Positions 52,276 through 61,877 of a stretch of DNA of 64,000 bases are shown one piece after another. The notes below the pieces were generated by a model, which was given only the letters and a program-made list of their open reading frames with translations, searched no databases and was not told the origin of the DNA. Both the position numbers and the translations under genes were made by a program. Source of the DNA: JAAELZ01 sp965223465 (GTDB taxonomy: Bacteria; Pseudomonadota; Gammaproteobacteria; Arenicellales; Poriferihabitantaceae); the NCBI GenBank assembly GCA_965223465.1, contig OZ245025.1, positions 2,976,001 to 3,040,000 of the forward strand. The letters are read 5' to 3'. How positions within the stretch are numbered: position 1 is the stretch's first letter; each line of letters opens with the position of its first letter.

Positions 52276-52914
52276 ATGTTATTGACAGTATTAGAAATCC
52301 TGGGGTTTATGGTCGCAGCCGCGATTTTAGGCGTGTTACTCGGCTGGGTGTTACGAGGTACTTTTAGTCACGAACAAGCAGAGCTGAGCGATTTGCGGGC
52401 TCAGCTAAGAAAGCTGAAACGCCAGCAGAGAGAAAATGACACTGCGGTAAAGGCGGAAAAAGTAGCAACGCCAACGGTAACCAGTACACCCGTTGCGGAA
52501 AAAGCAGAAAAAGCAGCAGCGCCTAGCAAGAATCAGAAATCCTCGGCTAAGAAAAAAGTTGTAAAAAAGAAAACGGCCGATAAAAAGACGAAAGTCGCTA
52601 AGAAAAAAGCAGTAACGAAAATGACTGCGACGGATAAAAAGAAAGCGCAATCGGCAGCAAAAAAAGAGGTGGCAGGAATTATCGATCGTATTGGAAAAGG
52701 TGAAAGCAAAGACGACTTAACTAAAATATACGGAATTGGCCCCAAGTTCGCCGCGATGTTGCGAAGAATGGGAATTACTTCATACGCACAAATTGCTAAA
52801 CTAAAAAAAGCAGAAGTCAGGACCATCTCATCTGCGTTAGGCGTATTTAGTGATCGTATCGAGCGAGATGATTGGGTGGGTGGTGCGAGAAAGGTACTTA
52901 AAGCGCAAAAATAA
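52276..52914 (+). CDS. Membrane-anchored Lys-rich protein with helix-hairpin-helix domain
   Basis: A 212-residue protein. An N-terminal membrane segment (LLTVLEILGFMVAAAILGVLLGWVLRG) is followed by a coiled segment, then a Lys/Ala-rich low-complexity linker (KKVVKKKTADKKTKVAKKKAVTK). The C-terminal ~65 residues (LTKIYGIGPKFAAMLRRMGITSYAQIAKLKKAEVRTISSALGVFSDRIERDDWVGGARKVLKAQ) match the flap-endonuclease-like helix-hairpin-helix found in many small membrane and quinone-oxidoreductase-linked proteins. It may bind DNA or RNA near the membrane. It begins nine bases after the OmpA-like gene and both end at one terminator. Confidence 0.75.
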   Translation: MLLTVLEILGFMVAAAILGVLLGWVLRGTFSHEQAELSDLRAQLRKLKRQQRENDTAVKAEKVATPTVTSTPVAEKAEKAAAPSKNQKSSAKKKVVKKKTADKKTKVAKKKAVTKMTATDKKKAQSAAKKEVAGIIDRIGKGESKDDLTKIYGIGPKFAAMLRRMGITSYAQIAKLKKAEVRTISSALGVFSDRIERDDWVGGARKVLKAQK

Positions 52915-52945
52915 CGCCCATTAACACGCTAATTAAGCAACAATA

Positions 52946-52971
52946 GGCCGCAGGTTCTGCGGTCTTTTTTT
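52946..52971 (+). terminator. Intrinsic terminator after the OmpA-like/HhH pair
   Basis: CCGCAG (52948-52953) pairs with CTGCGG (52957-52962) around GTT, with GG/TC extending it, then six or more T. Confidence 0.85.
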
Positions 52972-53056
52972 GGGACCACCGGCACAGAACGTAGCGCTTG
53001 GTCAGTATTGAGCATGCCCGCGTGTTATCCTGTTGCGCTGTGGCTAGGGTATAATA

Positions 53057-54436
53057 CTAGCTTCCACCAATCGTCATTTCATCAATCAAGATAGAGCCAC
53101 TTTGTATATTCCCTTTCTTATTGGTGTCATTGGCAATGCCGCTAATGCCCATGAATATTTTCCCCAAATGGCTTGATAGTGTGATTTCATGAACTGGATA
53201 TTGTAGTTCACCGTTTTCGATCCAAAATCCTGCCGCGCCTCTGGAATAGTCGCCGGTGACAATATTGATGCCAAAGCCCATCATTTCGGTTACCAGCAGG
53301 CCTCGATCCATTTTTCTGATGAGTTGTGCTTGGTCTATATCGTCATGAGAAATGAATAGATTATTGACTCCGCCCGCGTTACCGGTGGTTTGCAAGCCTA
53401 GTTTGCAAGCTGCATATTGATTCAAGACATACCGCGAAAGATACCCATTGTCGATATAATTTTGCTTTTGAGTGGCCACGCCATCAGCGTCATACACAGC
53501 GCTGCCCATACCCAGCTTTTGATGCGGAGCTTGCCCAATATCAATGTGCTCTGGAAATAGTTGTGTGTCTAGCTTGCCGGCTAAAAAAGACGCATTTTTA
53601 TATATCGCGTTCCCGGTGATGGCGGAAATAAAATGCCGCAATAAACCCGGTGCAATCGTGGCATCGAAAATAACGGGCGCGCGCCGGGTAGTTATTTTTT
53701 GCGCACCACTTCGATTTATGGCCCGTCGCGCTGCTTGCTGCCCGACCGAGGCGGCGGATTCAAGTAGATCTAACTGGCGTTTACTGTCATACCAATAATC
53801 GCGTTGCATGTTTTCCGTTTTACCCGCGATGACTGAGCAGCTCAGACCGTAACGGGTGCCTCTTGAAAATCCAGTAAATCCATTGCTATTGCGCATTAGA
53901 GAAACGCCGTTATGCGCGCTAAAACTGGCCCCTTCTGTATTGCTGATACGATCATCTTCAGCCAAAGCGGCGGCTTCACATTCAAGCGCCATTTCTAGCC
54001 CAAATTGGCTCAGCGTTTCGGCTGACATATCGTGTGGATGGTTGAGTTTGAGGTCAGGAAAGGTGTTGGGGTAATAGCTTGGGTCCGCCAATGATAAGCA
54101 AGGGTCACTCTCGGTGACCTTGGCAATTGAAGCGGCTGCTCTTACCGTGGACTTAATCGCGTCGTCTGAGAAATCAGTGGTTGAAGCACTGCCGGATTTA
54201 TCCCCCATAAATACCCGTAACTGCAAGCTTTTATCCTGATTGCGTTCTATTGTCTCGGGTTCACCATTGCGCACGCTATATTCTGCGCCGCTAAGCTGGT
54301 TGATGCTGACATTTACCGCACTACACTTTACATTATTAGCGTAGTCAAAAACACGTTCGCTGATATCAAATAACGCTTTCTCTTGATCATTTAGCGGGGT
54401 ATCGTTATGGCTTGGAAGTGGCTTGTCTGACATCAT
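53057..54436 (-). CDS. pmbA: TldD/PmbA-type protease subunit PmbA (TldE)
   Basis: PmbA pairs with TldD in a hetero-oligomeric metalloprotease that trims certain peptides, such as microcin precursors and CcdA, in E. coli. The conserved segments GVSLMRNSNGFTGFSRGTRYGLSCSVIAG, PVIFDATIAPGLLRHFISAITGNA and GFGINIVTGDYSRGAAGFWIENGELQYPVHEIT are present; unlike TldD it has no HExxxH. At 459 residues it is near E. coli length. It is followed by no gene on its strand in the gap and is 36 bases from tldD. Confidence 0.93.
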   Translation of the reverse strand: MMSDKPLPSHNDTPLNDQEKALFDISERVFDYANNVKCSAVNVSINQLSGAEYSVRNGEPETIERNQDKSLQLRVFMGDKSGSASTTDFSDDAIKSTVRAAASIAKVTESDPCLSLADPSYYPNTFPDLKLNHPHDMSAETLSQFGLEMALECEAAALAEDDRISNTEGASFSAHNGVSLMRNSNGFTGFSRGTRYGLSCSVIAGKTENMQRDYWYDSKRQLDLLESAASVGQQAARRAINRSGAQKITTRRAPVIFDATIAPGLLRHFISAITGNAIYKNASFLAGKLDTQLFPEHIDIGQAPHQKLGMGSAVYDADGVATQKQNYIDNGYLSRYVLNQYAACKLGLQTTGNAGGVNNLFISHDDIDQAQLIRKMDRGLLVTEMMGFGINIVTGDYSRGAAGFWIENGELQYPVHEITLSSHLGKIFMGISGIANDTNKKGNIQSGSILIDEMTIGGS

Positions 54437-54472
54437 TTGTAACCTTACTATAGTAACTTAAACACGAACATA

Positions 54473-55921
54473 TCAGCCTTCTCCACCAACCGTTAAGCCA
54501 TCAATTTTCAGGGTTGGTTGACCAACCCCTACCGGTACGCTTTGACCTTCTTTGCCGCACATACCTACGCCACTATCGAGTTGCATGTCATCACCTACCA
54601 TACTGACACGGGTGAGCACGTTTGGGCCATTTCCAATCAGAGTTGCGCCTTTAATCGGGTGTGCTATTTTGCCATGCTTCACTTTATAGGCCTCAGATGC
54701 ACTGAAAACAAACTTACCCGAGGTTATGTCAACCTGTCCACCTCCAAAGCTAACCGCGTAAATGCCATCTTCCACCGATGCGATGATTTCATCTGGATGA
54801 TGCTCGCCTGACAGCATATAGGTATTGGTCATGCGCGGCATGGGAAGATGCGCGTAGGATTCTCTGCGGCCATTGCCCGTTGTTTGCATATTCATTAAGC
54901 GGGCATTGAGTTTGTCTTGCATATAATTTTTAAGCACTCCATTTTCAATTAATACCGTGTTTTGTGTCGCTGTGCCCTCATCATCCATGCTTAAAGAGCC
55001 ACGACGATTCACGATTGTGCCGTCGTCGACGACAGTGCATTCGCTAGCAGCGACTTTATCGCCAATGCGTCCGCTGAATGCGGAAGTGCCTTTACGGTTA
55101 AAATCACCCTCTAGGCCGTGTCCAATGGCTTCATGCAGCAAAATACCTGGCCATCCCGGTCCTAATACAACGGTCATTTCTCCGGCTGGCGCTGCTTGTG
55201 ACTCTAAATTGACCAGTGCCTGACGAACCGCTTCTTGCGCATACTGCTCCGCACGCCGGTCTTCAAAAAAATAGCTATAGTTATAACGGCCACCCCCACC
55301 CATGGAACCGCTTTCACGTCGGCCCTTTTCTTCCACAATTACCGATACATTCAGGCGAATCAGTGGCCGGATATCAGCGGTGAAGGTGTTATCACTCGCT
55401 GCAAGCAAGATAATCTCGCGGCCGCCTGCAAGACTGATGGAAACCTCGCGCACACGTGGATCAATATTGCGTGCATGTCGATTTATGCTTTTCAGTAAGG
55501 CAACTTTATCTACGTCCTTTAAACTGCTCATGGGTTGGGTGTCACTATACAAGGCTGTGTTTTGGCGAGGGCTTAGCACTATTTTTTGTTTCCCATCTTG
55601 CCCACTGCGGGCAATGTTCTTTGCGGAATTGGCTGCGTCCAGCATAGCATTCAGGCTGATCTCGTCAGAATAAGCAAAACCGGTTTTTTCACCGCTAACT
55701 GCGCGCACACCTACGCCTTGATCAATTTGATAAACACCTGATTTAACGATATTCTCATCGAGCGTCCAACTTTCAAAGCTGGCGTGTTGAAAATAACAAT
55801 CAGCATAATCCATGCTGGGAAGCATAATTTGCCCGAGTACCTGTTCTACATTGCGGGTGGTCAATCCTTCCGGGGCAAGTAAAGTTTGTTCAGCGAGCGC
55901 GAAATTCGGGTTTGTTTCCAT
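54473..55921 (-). CDS. tldD: Metalloprotease TldD
   Basis: TldD is the catalytic partner of PmbA. The metal motif HEAIGHGLEGD is near residue 258. GRESYAHLPMPRMTNTYM and SGKFVFSASEAYKVKHGKI are C-terminal family motifs. The ATG at 55921 gives 482 residues, matching E. coli TldD (481); a GTG five codons upstream is possible and an AGGTG lies 11 bases before the ATG. tldD and pmbA are adjacent and in the same orientation, so probably one operon. Confidence 0.94.
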   Translation of the reverse strand: METNPNFALAEQTLLAPEGLTTRNVEQVLGQIMLPSMDYADCYFQHASFESWTLDENIVKSGVYQIDQGVGVRAVSGEKTGFAYSDEISLNAMLDAANSAKNIARSGQDGKQKIVLSPRQNTALYSDTQPMSSLKDVDKVALLKSINRHARNIDPRVREVSISLAGGREIILLAASDNTFTADIRPLIRLNVSVIVEEKGRRESGSMGGGGRYNYSYFFEDRRAEQYAQEAVRQALVNLESQAAPAGEMTVVLGPGWPGILLHEAIGHGLEGDFNRKGTSAFSGRIGDKVAASECTVVDDGTIVNRRGSLSMDDEGTATQNTVLIENGVLKNYMQDKLNARLMNMQTTGNGRRESYAHLPMPRMTNTYMLSGEHHPDEIIASVEDGIYAVSFGGGQVDITSGKFVFSASEAYKVKHGKIAHPIKGATLIGNGPNVLTRVSMVGDDMQLDSGVGMCGKEGQSVPVGVGQPTLKIDGLTVGGEG

Positions 55922-56188
55922 CGTGCGAAAATACACCTAATTTGTGAAAGTTAACAGTGCTGTTTAAGAGTTTCGATAGTATTTGATCTTGAGCAGGCAT
56001 GCTAGTGATAGTCGCAATGCGAGAATAAGTATTAAATGAGTATGCCCCATCGCCTTAAGTCTATACAATATTGGCCACTACTATGCGTATGAAAAGGGCA
56101 AACAAGCCTGGTTATGCCTATGCTTTATAAAAATATTAATAACAGCCCGAAAATGAACTAGAAGTATTAGCTTTAGGTGATTTCTACA

Positions 56189-57724
56189 TTGTACAAAACC
56201 GATAAATGGCTAGTGCTGATCGCAACCAGCGTCAGCTTGCTATTGTCTTTATGGGCCAATATCGCAGATGATGTGGTCAATAATGACGGTATCGAGTACA
56301 TCAAATCCGCACGCGCCATACTAGAGGGGGATTGGGCGGCGGCAGTCCAAACGTATAAATGGCCATTTTATAGCGCAATTATTGCGACCATAAGTGGCGT
56401 AAGTGGGCTTTCGTTAGTCGTTAGCGCCTATGTGTTTAACGCAATTTGTTACGTAAGCTTAGTACTGGCTTTTATTGGCCTAGTGCGATTATTGGGTGGA
56501 GACAGATCTACGCTTTGGTTTGCGGCGCTTATTATTCTGGCGTTTCCCGTGGCCAATAAATTCAGGCCTTACCTGATTCGAGACCCGGCCTTTCTCGCAT
56601 TTTTTTTAAGCGGTTGCTACGCGTATTTTCTGCATATAAGAACGGGCGAAATTAAGCATAATGCTTTGGCAATAGTGTGCTTTATACTCGGCGCCTTATT
56701 TAGAATAGAAGGATTAATCTATCTATTTGCCTCTCAGGGATATCTATTTGGGCAACGATTTGGAGGTCAGGACAAACGCCTACTGCGCTTGGTTGCACTA
56801 ATCGGCTTATTAGTAGTACTCTTTATATTCATTACGTGGTGGCAATTTACCCCAACAGATAAAATCGGATACGCGAGTATATTGTCTCAACCTGTACAGT
56901 TTATTGAAGCGGCTTGGCATCAGGTATTAAAGGAAATGAGCCATCGATTGGCGGTAATGGAATCACATATTTTAGTAGGCTATTCGCGTTCGTATGCTGG
57001 CGTGGTATTGTTATGGTCGGCGGTAAGTATTGTGCTACTAAAGCTAATCCACTCGCTCCATTATCTATATTTTATTTTGGTCATCGTCGCATGGAAAAAA
57101 GGCTTATTATTTCCTGCAAAAGAACTATATCGGCCCTGGCGTTTCCTGATTTTTATCGCCTTGCTGATTTTGCTTGGATTTGTGCTGATTGAATGGTTTC
57201 TAAGTGCTCGCTATCCTATTTCTGTCGCACTACTATTATTATTGGCGTGCCCGTTTTTATTGGCGAATTGGTATGCAGAAATTGCGGCAGGTCGTCGACA
57301 GCGTAAGTTTTGGCTGGTTTTAGGATTGATCGTATTAGCGGGTATAAAAAGCCTCGATTTGGCGACTAAAAAGCATTATCTTAAGGCTGCTGCGGCTTGG
57401 ATGGATAAAAACATTCCGCAAGACGCATCTGTATATACCAATAACCGAATTATTGGTCACTATTTTGGACGGACCACCAAGATCGATCCATACTGGCCAT
57501 CTTGGGAGCCCTTCATGACAGGTGCAGTATTGGCCAGAAAATATCTTGATTATGGTGCTATATATATTGAACATTCCGACTCGGAATATATAAAAAACAT
57601 TCCAGTCTTATTGAAGCGTAGAATGCTGGCGAAATTTATGAATGAAAAAGGCTCGGTTGTGATGATATTTGATTTTAGTCAATTGCCCGAATCCGAAGAC
57701 CCCGAACCCATCCATATTAATTAA
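56189..57724 (+). CDS. GT-C family membrane glycosyltransferase, function unassigned
   Basis: A protein of about 511 residues with ten or more membrane helices. The first periplasmic loop has DDVVNNDGIEYIKSARAILEGDW, resembling the acidic catalytic loop of ArnT/PMT-like GT-C enzymes that use polyprenyl-phosphate sugars. The C terminus is hydrophilic (WMDKNIPQDASVYTNNRIIGHYFG...). The TTG at 56189 is chosen because AGGTGA lies eight bases upstream; a GTG at 56177 is alternative. Unlike its neighbours it is isolated and AT-rich. The acceptor is unknown. Confidence 0.7.
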   Translation: MYKTDKWLVLIATSVSLLLSLWANIADDVVNNDGIEYIKSARAILEGDWAAAVQTYKWPFYSAIIATISGVSGLSLVVSAYVFNAICYVSLVLAFIGLVRLLGGDRSTLWFAALIILAFPVANKFRPYLIRDPAFLAFFLSGCYAYFLHIRTGEIKHNALAIVCFILGALFRIEGLIYLFASQGYLFGQRFGGQDKRLLRLVALIGLLVVLFIFITWWQFTPTDKIGYASILSQPVQFIEAAWHQVLKEMSHRLAVMESHILVGYSRSYAGVVLLWSAVSIVLLKLIHSLHYLYFILVIVAWKKGLLFPAKELYRPWRFLIFIALLILLGFVLIEWFLSARYPISVALLLLLACPFLLANWYAEIAAGRRQRKFWLVLGLIVLAGIKSLDLATKKHYLKAAAAWMDKNIPQDASVYTNNRIIGHYFGRTTKIDPYWPSWEPFMTGAVLARKYLDYGAIYIEHSDSEYIKNIPVLLKRRMLAKFMNEKGSVVMIFDFSQLPESEDPEPIHIN

Positions 57725-57764
57725 TAAAACGTACTTACCTGGTTTTGTCTATTGAGTAAACGCT

Positions 57765-58661
57765 ATGCCAAATATAACTAACATTTCGAGCAAGGCGACC
57801 GCCCGAGTTTTGGCGGAAGCATTGCCTTATATCCAGCGTTATCACGGTAAAACCTTGGTCATCAAGTATGGCGGGAATGCTATGGTTGATGAAACCTTGA
57901 AACGCAGCTTTGCGCGGGATGTGGTGTTGCTTAAAGCCGTTGGGATCAATCCAGTGGTGGTGCATGGTGGGGGGCCGCAAATAAGCAAACTGCTTAAAAA
58001 AATCGGCAAAGAAACAACCTTTATCGATGGCATGCGGGTAACGGATGGCGAGACCATGGATGTGGTTGAGATGGTGCTGGGGGGGTTGGTGAATAAAGAG
58101 ATTGTCAGCCTAATAAATCGCGAAGGAGGAAGAGCGGTCGGCTTAAGCGGTAAAGATGGTGGGCTCATTCGCGCAAAAAAACTGAGTGTTGCAAAAAATG
58201 ACGCACTGCTTAAGCGTACGGAAATAATAGATTATGGTCACGTGGGGTCGGTGCAAGCGATTGATCCCAGGATTGTCGATTTACTTGATACCGGCTCTTT
58301 TATTCCGGTCATCGCTCCGGTGGGAGTGGGTGAAGATGGGCTGACGTACAATATCAATGCAGATCTGGTAGCGGGGGAGTTGGCAATTACCCTGGGTGCA
58401 GAAAAACTATTTTTGCTGACCAATACACCAGGGGTTAACAACAAAAGTGGGCAGTTATTGGGTGAATTGACTGAGGCCGATGTCAATAATTATATAAAAG
58501 ATGGCACGATCGCAGGCGGCATGCTACCGAAAGTGGAATGCGCTTTAGATGCGGTAAAACGAGGGGTCCAGTCTGCCTTGATTCTCGATGGGCGGGTTGA
58601 TCACGCCTTGATGCTCGAAATGTTTACCGACGCTGGCGTAGGCACATTAATCTCACGCTGA
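57765..58661 (+). CDS. argB: Acetylglutamate kinase
   Basis: ArgB phosphorylates N-acetylglutamate, the second step of arginine synthesis and often the arginine-sensitive one. The N terminus has TLVIKYGGNAMVDE with the ATP-binding lysine, followed by PVVVHGGGPQISKLLKKIG and GTIAGGMLPKVECALDAVKRGVQSALILDGRVDHALMLEMF. The 298 residues are standard. It is a single gene, about 28 kb from argF/argG. Confidence 0.96.
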   Translation: MPNITNISSKATARVLAEALPYIQRYHGKTLVIKYGGNAMVDETLKRSFARDVVLLKAVGINPVVVHGGGPQISKLLKKIGKETTFIDGMRVTDGETMDVVEMVLGGLVNKEIVSLINREGGRAVGLSGKDGGLIRAKKLSVAKNDALLKRTEIIDYGHVGSVQAIDPRIVDLLDTGSFIPVIAPVGVGEDGLTYNINADLVAGELAITLGAEKLFLLTNTPGVNNKSGQLLGELTEADVNNYIKDGTIAGGMLPKVECALDAVKRGVQSALILDGRVDHALMLEMFTDAGVGTLISR

Positions 58662-58781
58662 ACGGTTACGGAAATCAAATCTATTTGAGCGAAACAGATA
58701 GTTGATTTTTAGCTGCTTTGCCGCGCTTAAATCGAATACAATCGCCGCCCCCCTTTCCCCCGCTATTCATAACGTCAATAT

Positions 58782-60596
58782 ATGAAAGATCTTAGAAATA
58801 TAGCTATTATTGCGCATGTAGACCATGGCAAAACCACCCTGGTGGATCGCTTATTGCAGCAATCGGGCACGTTGGGTGAGCGCTTCGGCCCAGTGGAACG
58901 CGTGATGGACGCCAATGATTTGGAAAAAGAGAGGGGCATTACGATCTTATCCAAAAACACAGCGATTCGGTGGAACGGTTATCGGATAAATATTGTGGAT
59001 ACGCCTGGACACGCCGATTTTGGGGGAGAGGTTGAACGCGTTTTATCCATGGTCGACAGCGTTCTGTTGCTGGTTGATGCGGTGGAAGGGCCTATGCCAC
59101 AAACTCGGTTCGTCACCCAAAAAGCGTTTGAACACGGGCTATGCCCGATCGTGGTGGTAAACAAAATCGATCGGGATGGCGCGCGTCCTGATTGGGTGGT
59201 GGATCAGGTATTTGATTTGTTTGATCGACTCGGTGCAAGCGAGAGACAACTCGATTTCCCCATCATCTACGCCTCGGCTATCGAGGGTTATGCCAGTTAC
59301 GCGGTTGGTCAGCGCGCAACAGATATGACAGCGCTATTTGAAACCATTATTGAGCATGTTCCCGCGCCGGATGTAGATGCTGATGCACCCTTTCAAATGC
59401 AGATTTCCGCCATTGACTATTCCAGTTTTGTGGGCGCCATTGGCATAGGGCGGATTCGGGGAGGTAAGATCAAAACCAATACCCCCGTTGCGGTTGTCGA
59501 TATGCATGGCAAATCACGTAACGCACGCATTTTGCAACTCATGGGCTTTCATGGTCTGGAAAGAGTCGAGATCGACGAGGCACAAGCGGGCGATATTATT
59601 GCGGTCACCGGCGTTGAACAAATTGGTATTTCTGACACCTTATGTGATCGAGAACAACCCGAGGCGCTGCCACCGCTGACCGTCGATCAGCCAACGGTTA
59701 CCATGATGTTTCAGGTAAATACGTCACCCTTTAGCGGACAAGACGGAAAATTTATTACTTCGCGGCAAATCCTCGAGCGATTGGAACGAGAATTAATTCA
59801 TAATGTTGCTTTGCGGGTTACCCAAACCGACAATCCGGATATTTTCGAAGTAGCGGGTCGCGGTGAATTACATTTGTCAATTTTGCTGGAAACGATGCGT
59901 CGCGAAGGCTATGAAGTGGCAGTTTCGCGCGCGCATGTAATTTATCGTGAAATTAATGGGGTACGATGTGAGCCATTTGAAGACTTAAGCGTAGATGTAG
60001 AGCAGGAACATCAGGGCGCCGTGATGGAGGCGCTGGGTTCGCGTAAAGGTGATCTACAGGACATGGTGTCGGATGGAAAGGGTCGAGTACGGTTATCTTA
60101 TTATATTCCTGCGCGCGGTCTGATTGGATTTCAAACCGAGTTCATGACATTGACTTCGGGTACGGGTTTGATTAACCATGTGTTTCATGAATACGCACCT
60201 GCGCTGGATGTTGAGTTCTCAGGACGTCGCAATGGTGCGCTGGTTTCGATGTCCACCGGTAAGGCTTTGGCTTTCGCGCTATTTAACCTGCAGGCAAGAG
60301 GGCGATTATTAATCGAACATGGCACCCAAGTGTATGAAGGACAAATAATCGGTATCCACTCGCGTGACAACGATCTGGTCGTGAATCCACGCAAGGGTAA
60401 ACAACTGACCAACATAAGAGCGGCGGGAAAGGACGAGAGTATTGTGCTAGAGCCGCCGATAAAATTAAGTCTTGAAGCGGCATTAGAACTCATCGAGGAT
60501 GATGAGTTGGTAGAAATTACACCAAACCACTTACGTCTACGGAAAAAGATTCTGACAGAAAATGAGCGCAAAAGATTCTCTCGTCAGGCGAAGTAG
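58782..60596 (+). CDS. typA: Ribosome-associated translational GTPase TypA/BipA
   Basis: BipA binds the ribosome during stress and aids 50S assembly. The G1 motif IAHVDHGKTTLVDRLL is near residue 9, followed by RGITILSKN (switch I) and VDTPGHADFGGEVERVL (G3). NKIDRDGARPDWV is G4. The domain with PFSGQDGKFITSRQILERLERELIHNVALRVTQT and the C-terminal FSGRRNGALVSMSTGKALAFALFNLQ are typical. The 604 residues match E. coli BipA. Confidence 0.96.
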   Translation: MKDLRNIAIIAHVDHGKTTLVDRLLQQSGTLGERFGPVERVMDANDLEKERGITILSKNTAIRWNGYRINIVDTPGHADFGGEVERVLSMVDSVLLLVDAVEGPMPQTRFVTQKAFEHGLCPIVVVNKIDRDGARPDWVVDQVFDLFDRLGASERQLDFPIIYASAIEGYASYAVGQRATDMTALFETIIEHVPAPDVDADAPFQMQISAIDYSSFVGAIGIGRIRGGKIKTNTPVAVVDMHGKSRNARILQLMGFHGLERVEIDEAQAGDIIAVTGVEQIGISDTLCDREQPEALPPLTVDQPTVTMMFQVNTSPFSGQDGKFITSRQILERLERELIHNVALRVTQTDNPDIFEVAGRGELHLSILLETMRREGYEVAVSRAHVIYREINGVRCEPFEDLSVDVEQEHQGAVMEALGSRKGDLQDMVSDGKGRVRLSYYIPARGLIGFQTEFMTLTSGTGLINHVFHEYAPALDVEFSGRRNGALVSMSTGKALAFALFNLQARGRLLIEHGTQVYEGQIIGIHSRDNDLVVNPRKGKQLTNIRAAGKDESIVLEPPIKLSLEAALELIEDDELVEITPNHLRLRKKILTENERKRFSRQAK

Positions 60597-60669
60597 TACA
60601 ATACTTTATACCGATTAGGTGTGAATCCGGCCAATTGCTGCTTCGGTGATTTTTAATACATTTAATGAT

Positions 60670-60682
60670 GGCGCAATGCGCC
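60670..60682. repeat. GC-rich short hairpin between typA and pilM
   Basis: GGCGC-AAT-GCGCC is a perfect five-base stem in the 216-base gap. No T-run follows, so it is not a clear terminator. The rest of the gap shows no gene and no promoter I would insist on. Confidence 0.35.
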
Positions 60683-60812
60683 CATATTTAGTATGATTTG
60701 CGCCAATTTTGTAGTGCTGGTTGTATCGAGTTACCGCAAACAAGAGTAGAGTAGTTGGCGCTGATATTATGGGTAAGCTGATTACTGTTAACATCAATTA
60801 ATAAAAACTTGA

Positions 60813-61874
60813 ATGGGAATGTTTGGAACAGGTAGAAATAATAAGCTAGTCGGCGTGGATATCGGGGAATCTGCCATCAAGCTTGTGGATTTAGCGCATA
60901 GCGGCAAAACCTATACTGTTCGAAATGTTGCCATCAAACCCGTACATCGAAGTCTCTTTGTTGAGGGGCAAACATTAGACCCTGAACAGGTAGGTGCACT
61001 GATAAAACAGGCGATTCGTGAAAATAAAATTAGCACCAAGGAAGCGGTCGCCTGCGTGAATTTTTCCGATGTGATTTCCAAGCGCATGATGGTACGCTCG
61101 GATTTACGTGACCGCGAGCTGGAGCAGTGGATTGAGTTCGAAGTTGATAAATTTGTACCTTTCCCGGTTGCTGATCTAAATATTGATTACCATTTTATCG
61201 GTGATCATGATGGTAGTCAGGAGCGAGAAGTTCAGGTTGTTGCCTGTCGCAGTCAAACCGTTGAGCAGGTCACTGATAGTATTGAAGCTGCAGGACTTAA
61301 GCCCGTGGCAATCGATGTCGAGCACAACGCGCTCGAACGAGCCAGTAGGCCCGTGGTGCAAAGCATGGCAGGTGCTGGCGTGAACGATTTGACCGCAATA
61401 GTTGATATCGGCATGTCAAGTACGCGATTTTATGTGTTTGCCAGTGATAATATGGTCTACCAACGAGAAGAGCCCTTTGGTGGAGGAGCGCTGGTAGCAA
61501 ACGCAGCGGTCGAGTATTCAATGTCAGAGGATAAAGCGCATCAAGCCATATATCAAAATCAGTTTCCGCAAAGCTATACTGAAAACGTGCTAAAACCATA
61601 CATTAAACTGATGCTAAAGGAGATCGAGCGTGGTTTGCTTGCATTTGAGGCATCCGGTGTAGACGGCAAAATTGCGCGCTTGCTACTCGCGGGTGGATCG
61701 TCCAGAGTTGGAGGGCTACACAAGATTGTACACAAGCGAATCCGGGTTGATGTGAGGGCTTTGGATCCACTGTCCTTATTTCGGGTCGGGCGAAAATTGG
61801 ATAACGAAACGCTGCGTTCTCAAGCGCCACAGCTGGCATTAGCCTGCGGATTAGCGATGTGGGAACAGGATTAG
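60813..61874 (+). CDS. pilM: Type IV pilus assembly protein PilM
   Basis: PilM is a cytoplasmic actin-like (FtsA-fold) protein that binds the N terminus of PilN in the pilus alignment complex. KLVGVDIGESAIKLVDLAHSG is the ATPase phosphate-binding start, and LTAIVDIGMSSTRFYVFASDN and ARLLLAGGSSRVGGLHK are the second phosphate and adenosine regions. The 353 residues are typical. It leads the pilMNOPQ run, with 216 bases from typA that probably carry the promoter. Confidence 0.95.
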   Translation: MGMFGTGRNNKLVGVDIGESAIKLVDLAHSGKTYTVRNVAIKPVHRSLFVEGQTLDPEQVGALIKQAIRENKISTKEAVACVNFSDVISKRMMVRSDLRDRELEQWIEFEVDKFVPFPVADLNIDYHFIGDHDGSQEREVQVVACRSQTVEQVTDSIEAAGLKPVAIDVEHNALERASRPVVQSMAGAGVNDLTAIVDIGMSSTRFYVFASDNMVYQREEPFGGGALVANAAVEYSMSEDKAHQAIYQNQFPQSYTENVLKPYIKLMLKEIERGLLAFEASGVDGKIARLLLAGGSSRVGGLHKIVHKRIRVDVRALDPLSLFRVGRKLDNETLRSQAPQLALACGLAMWEQD

Positions 61875-61877
61875 AGT

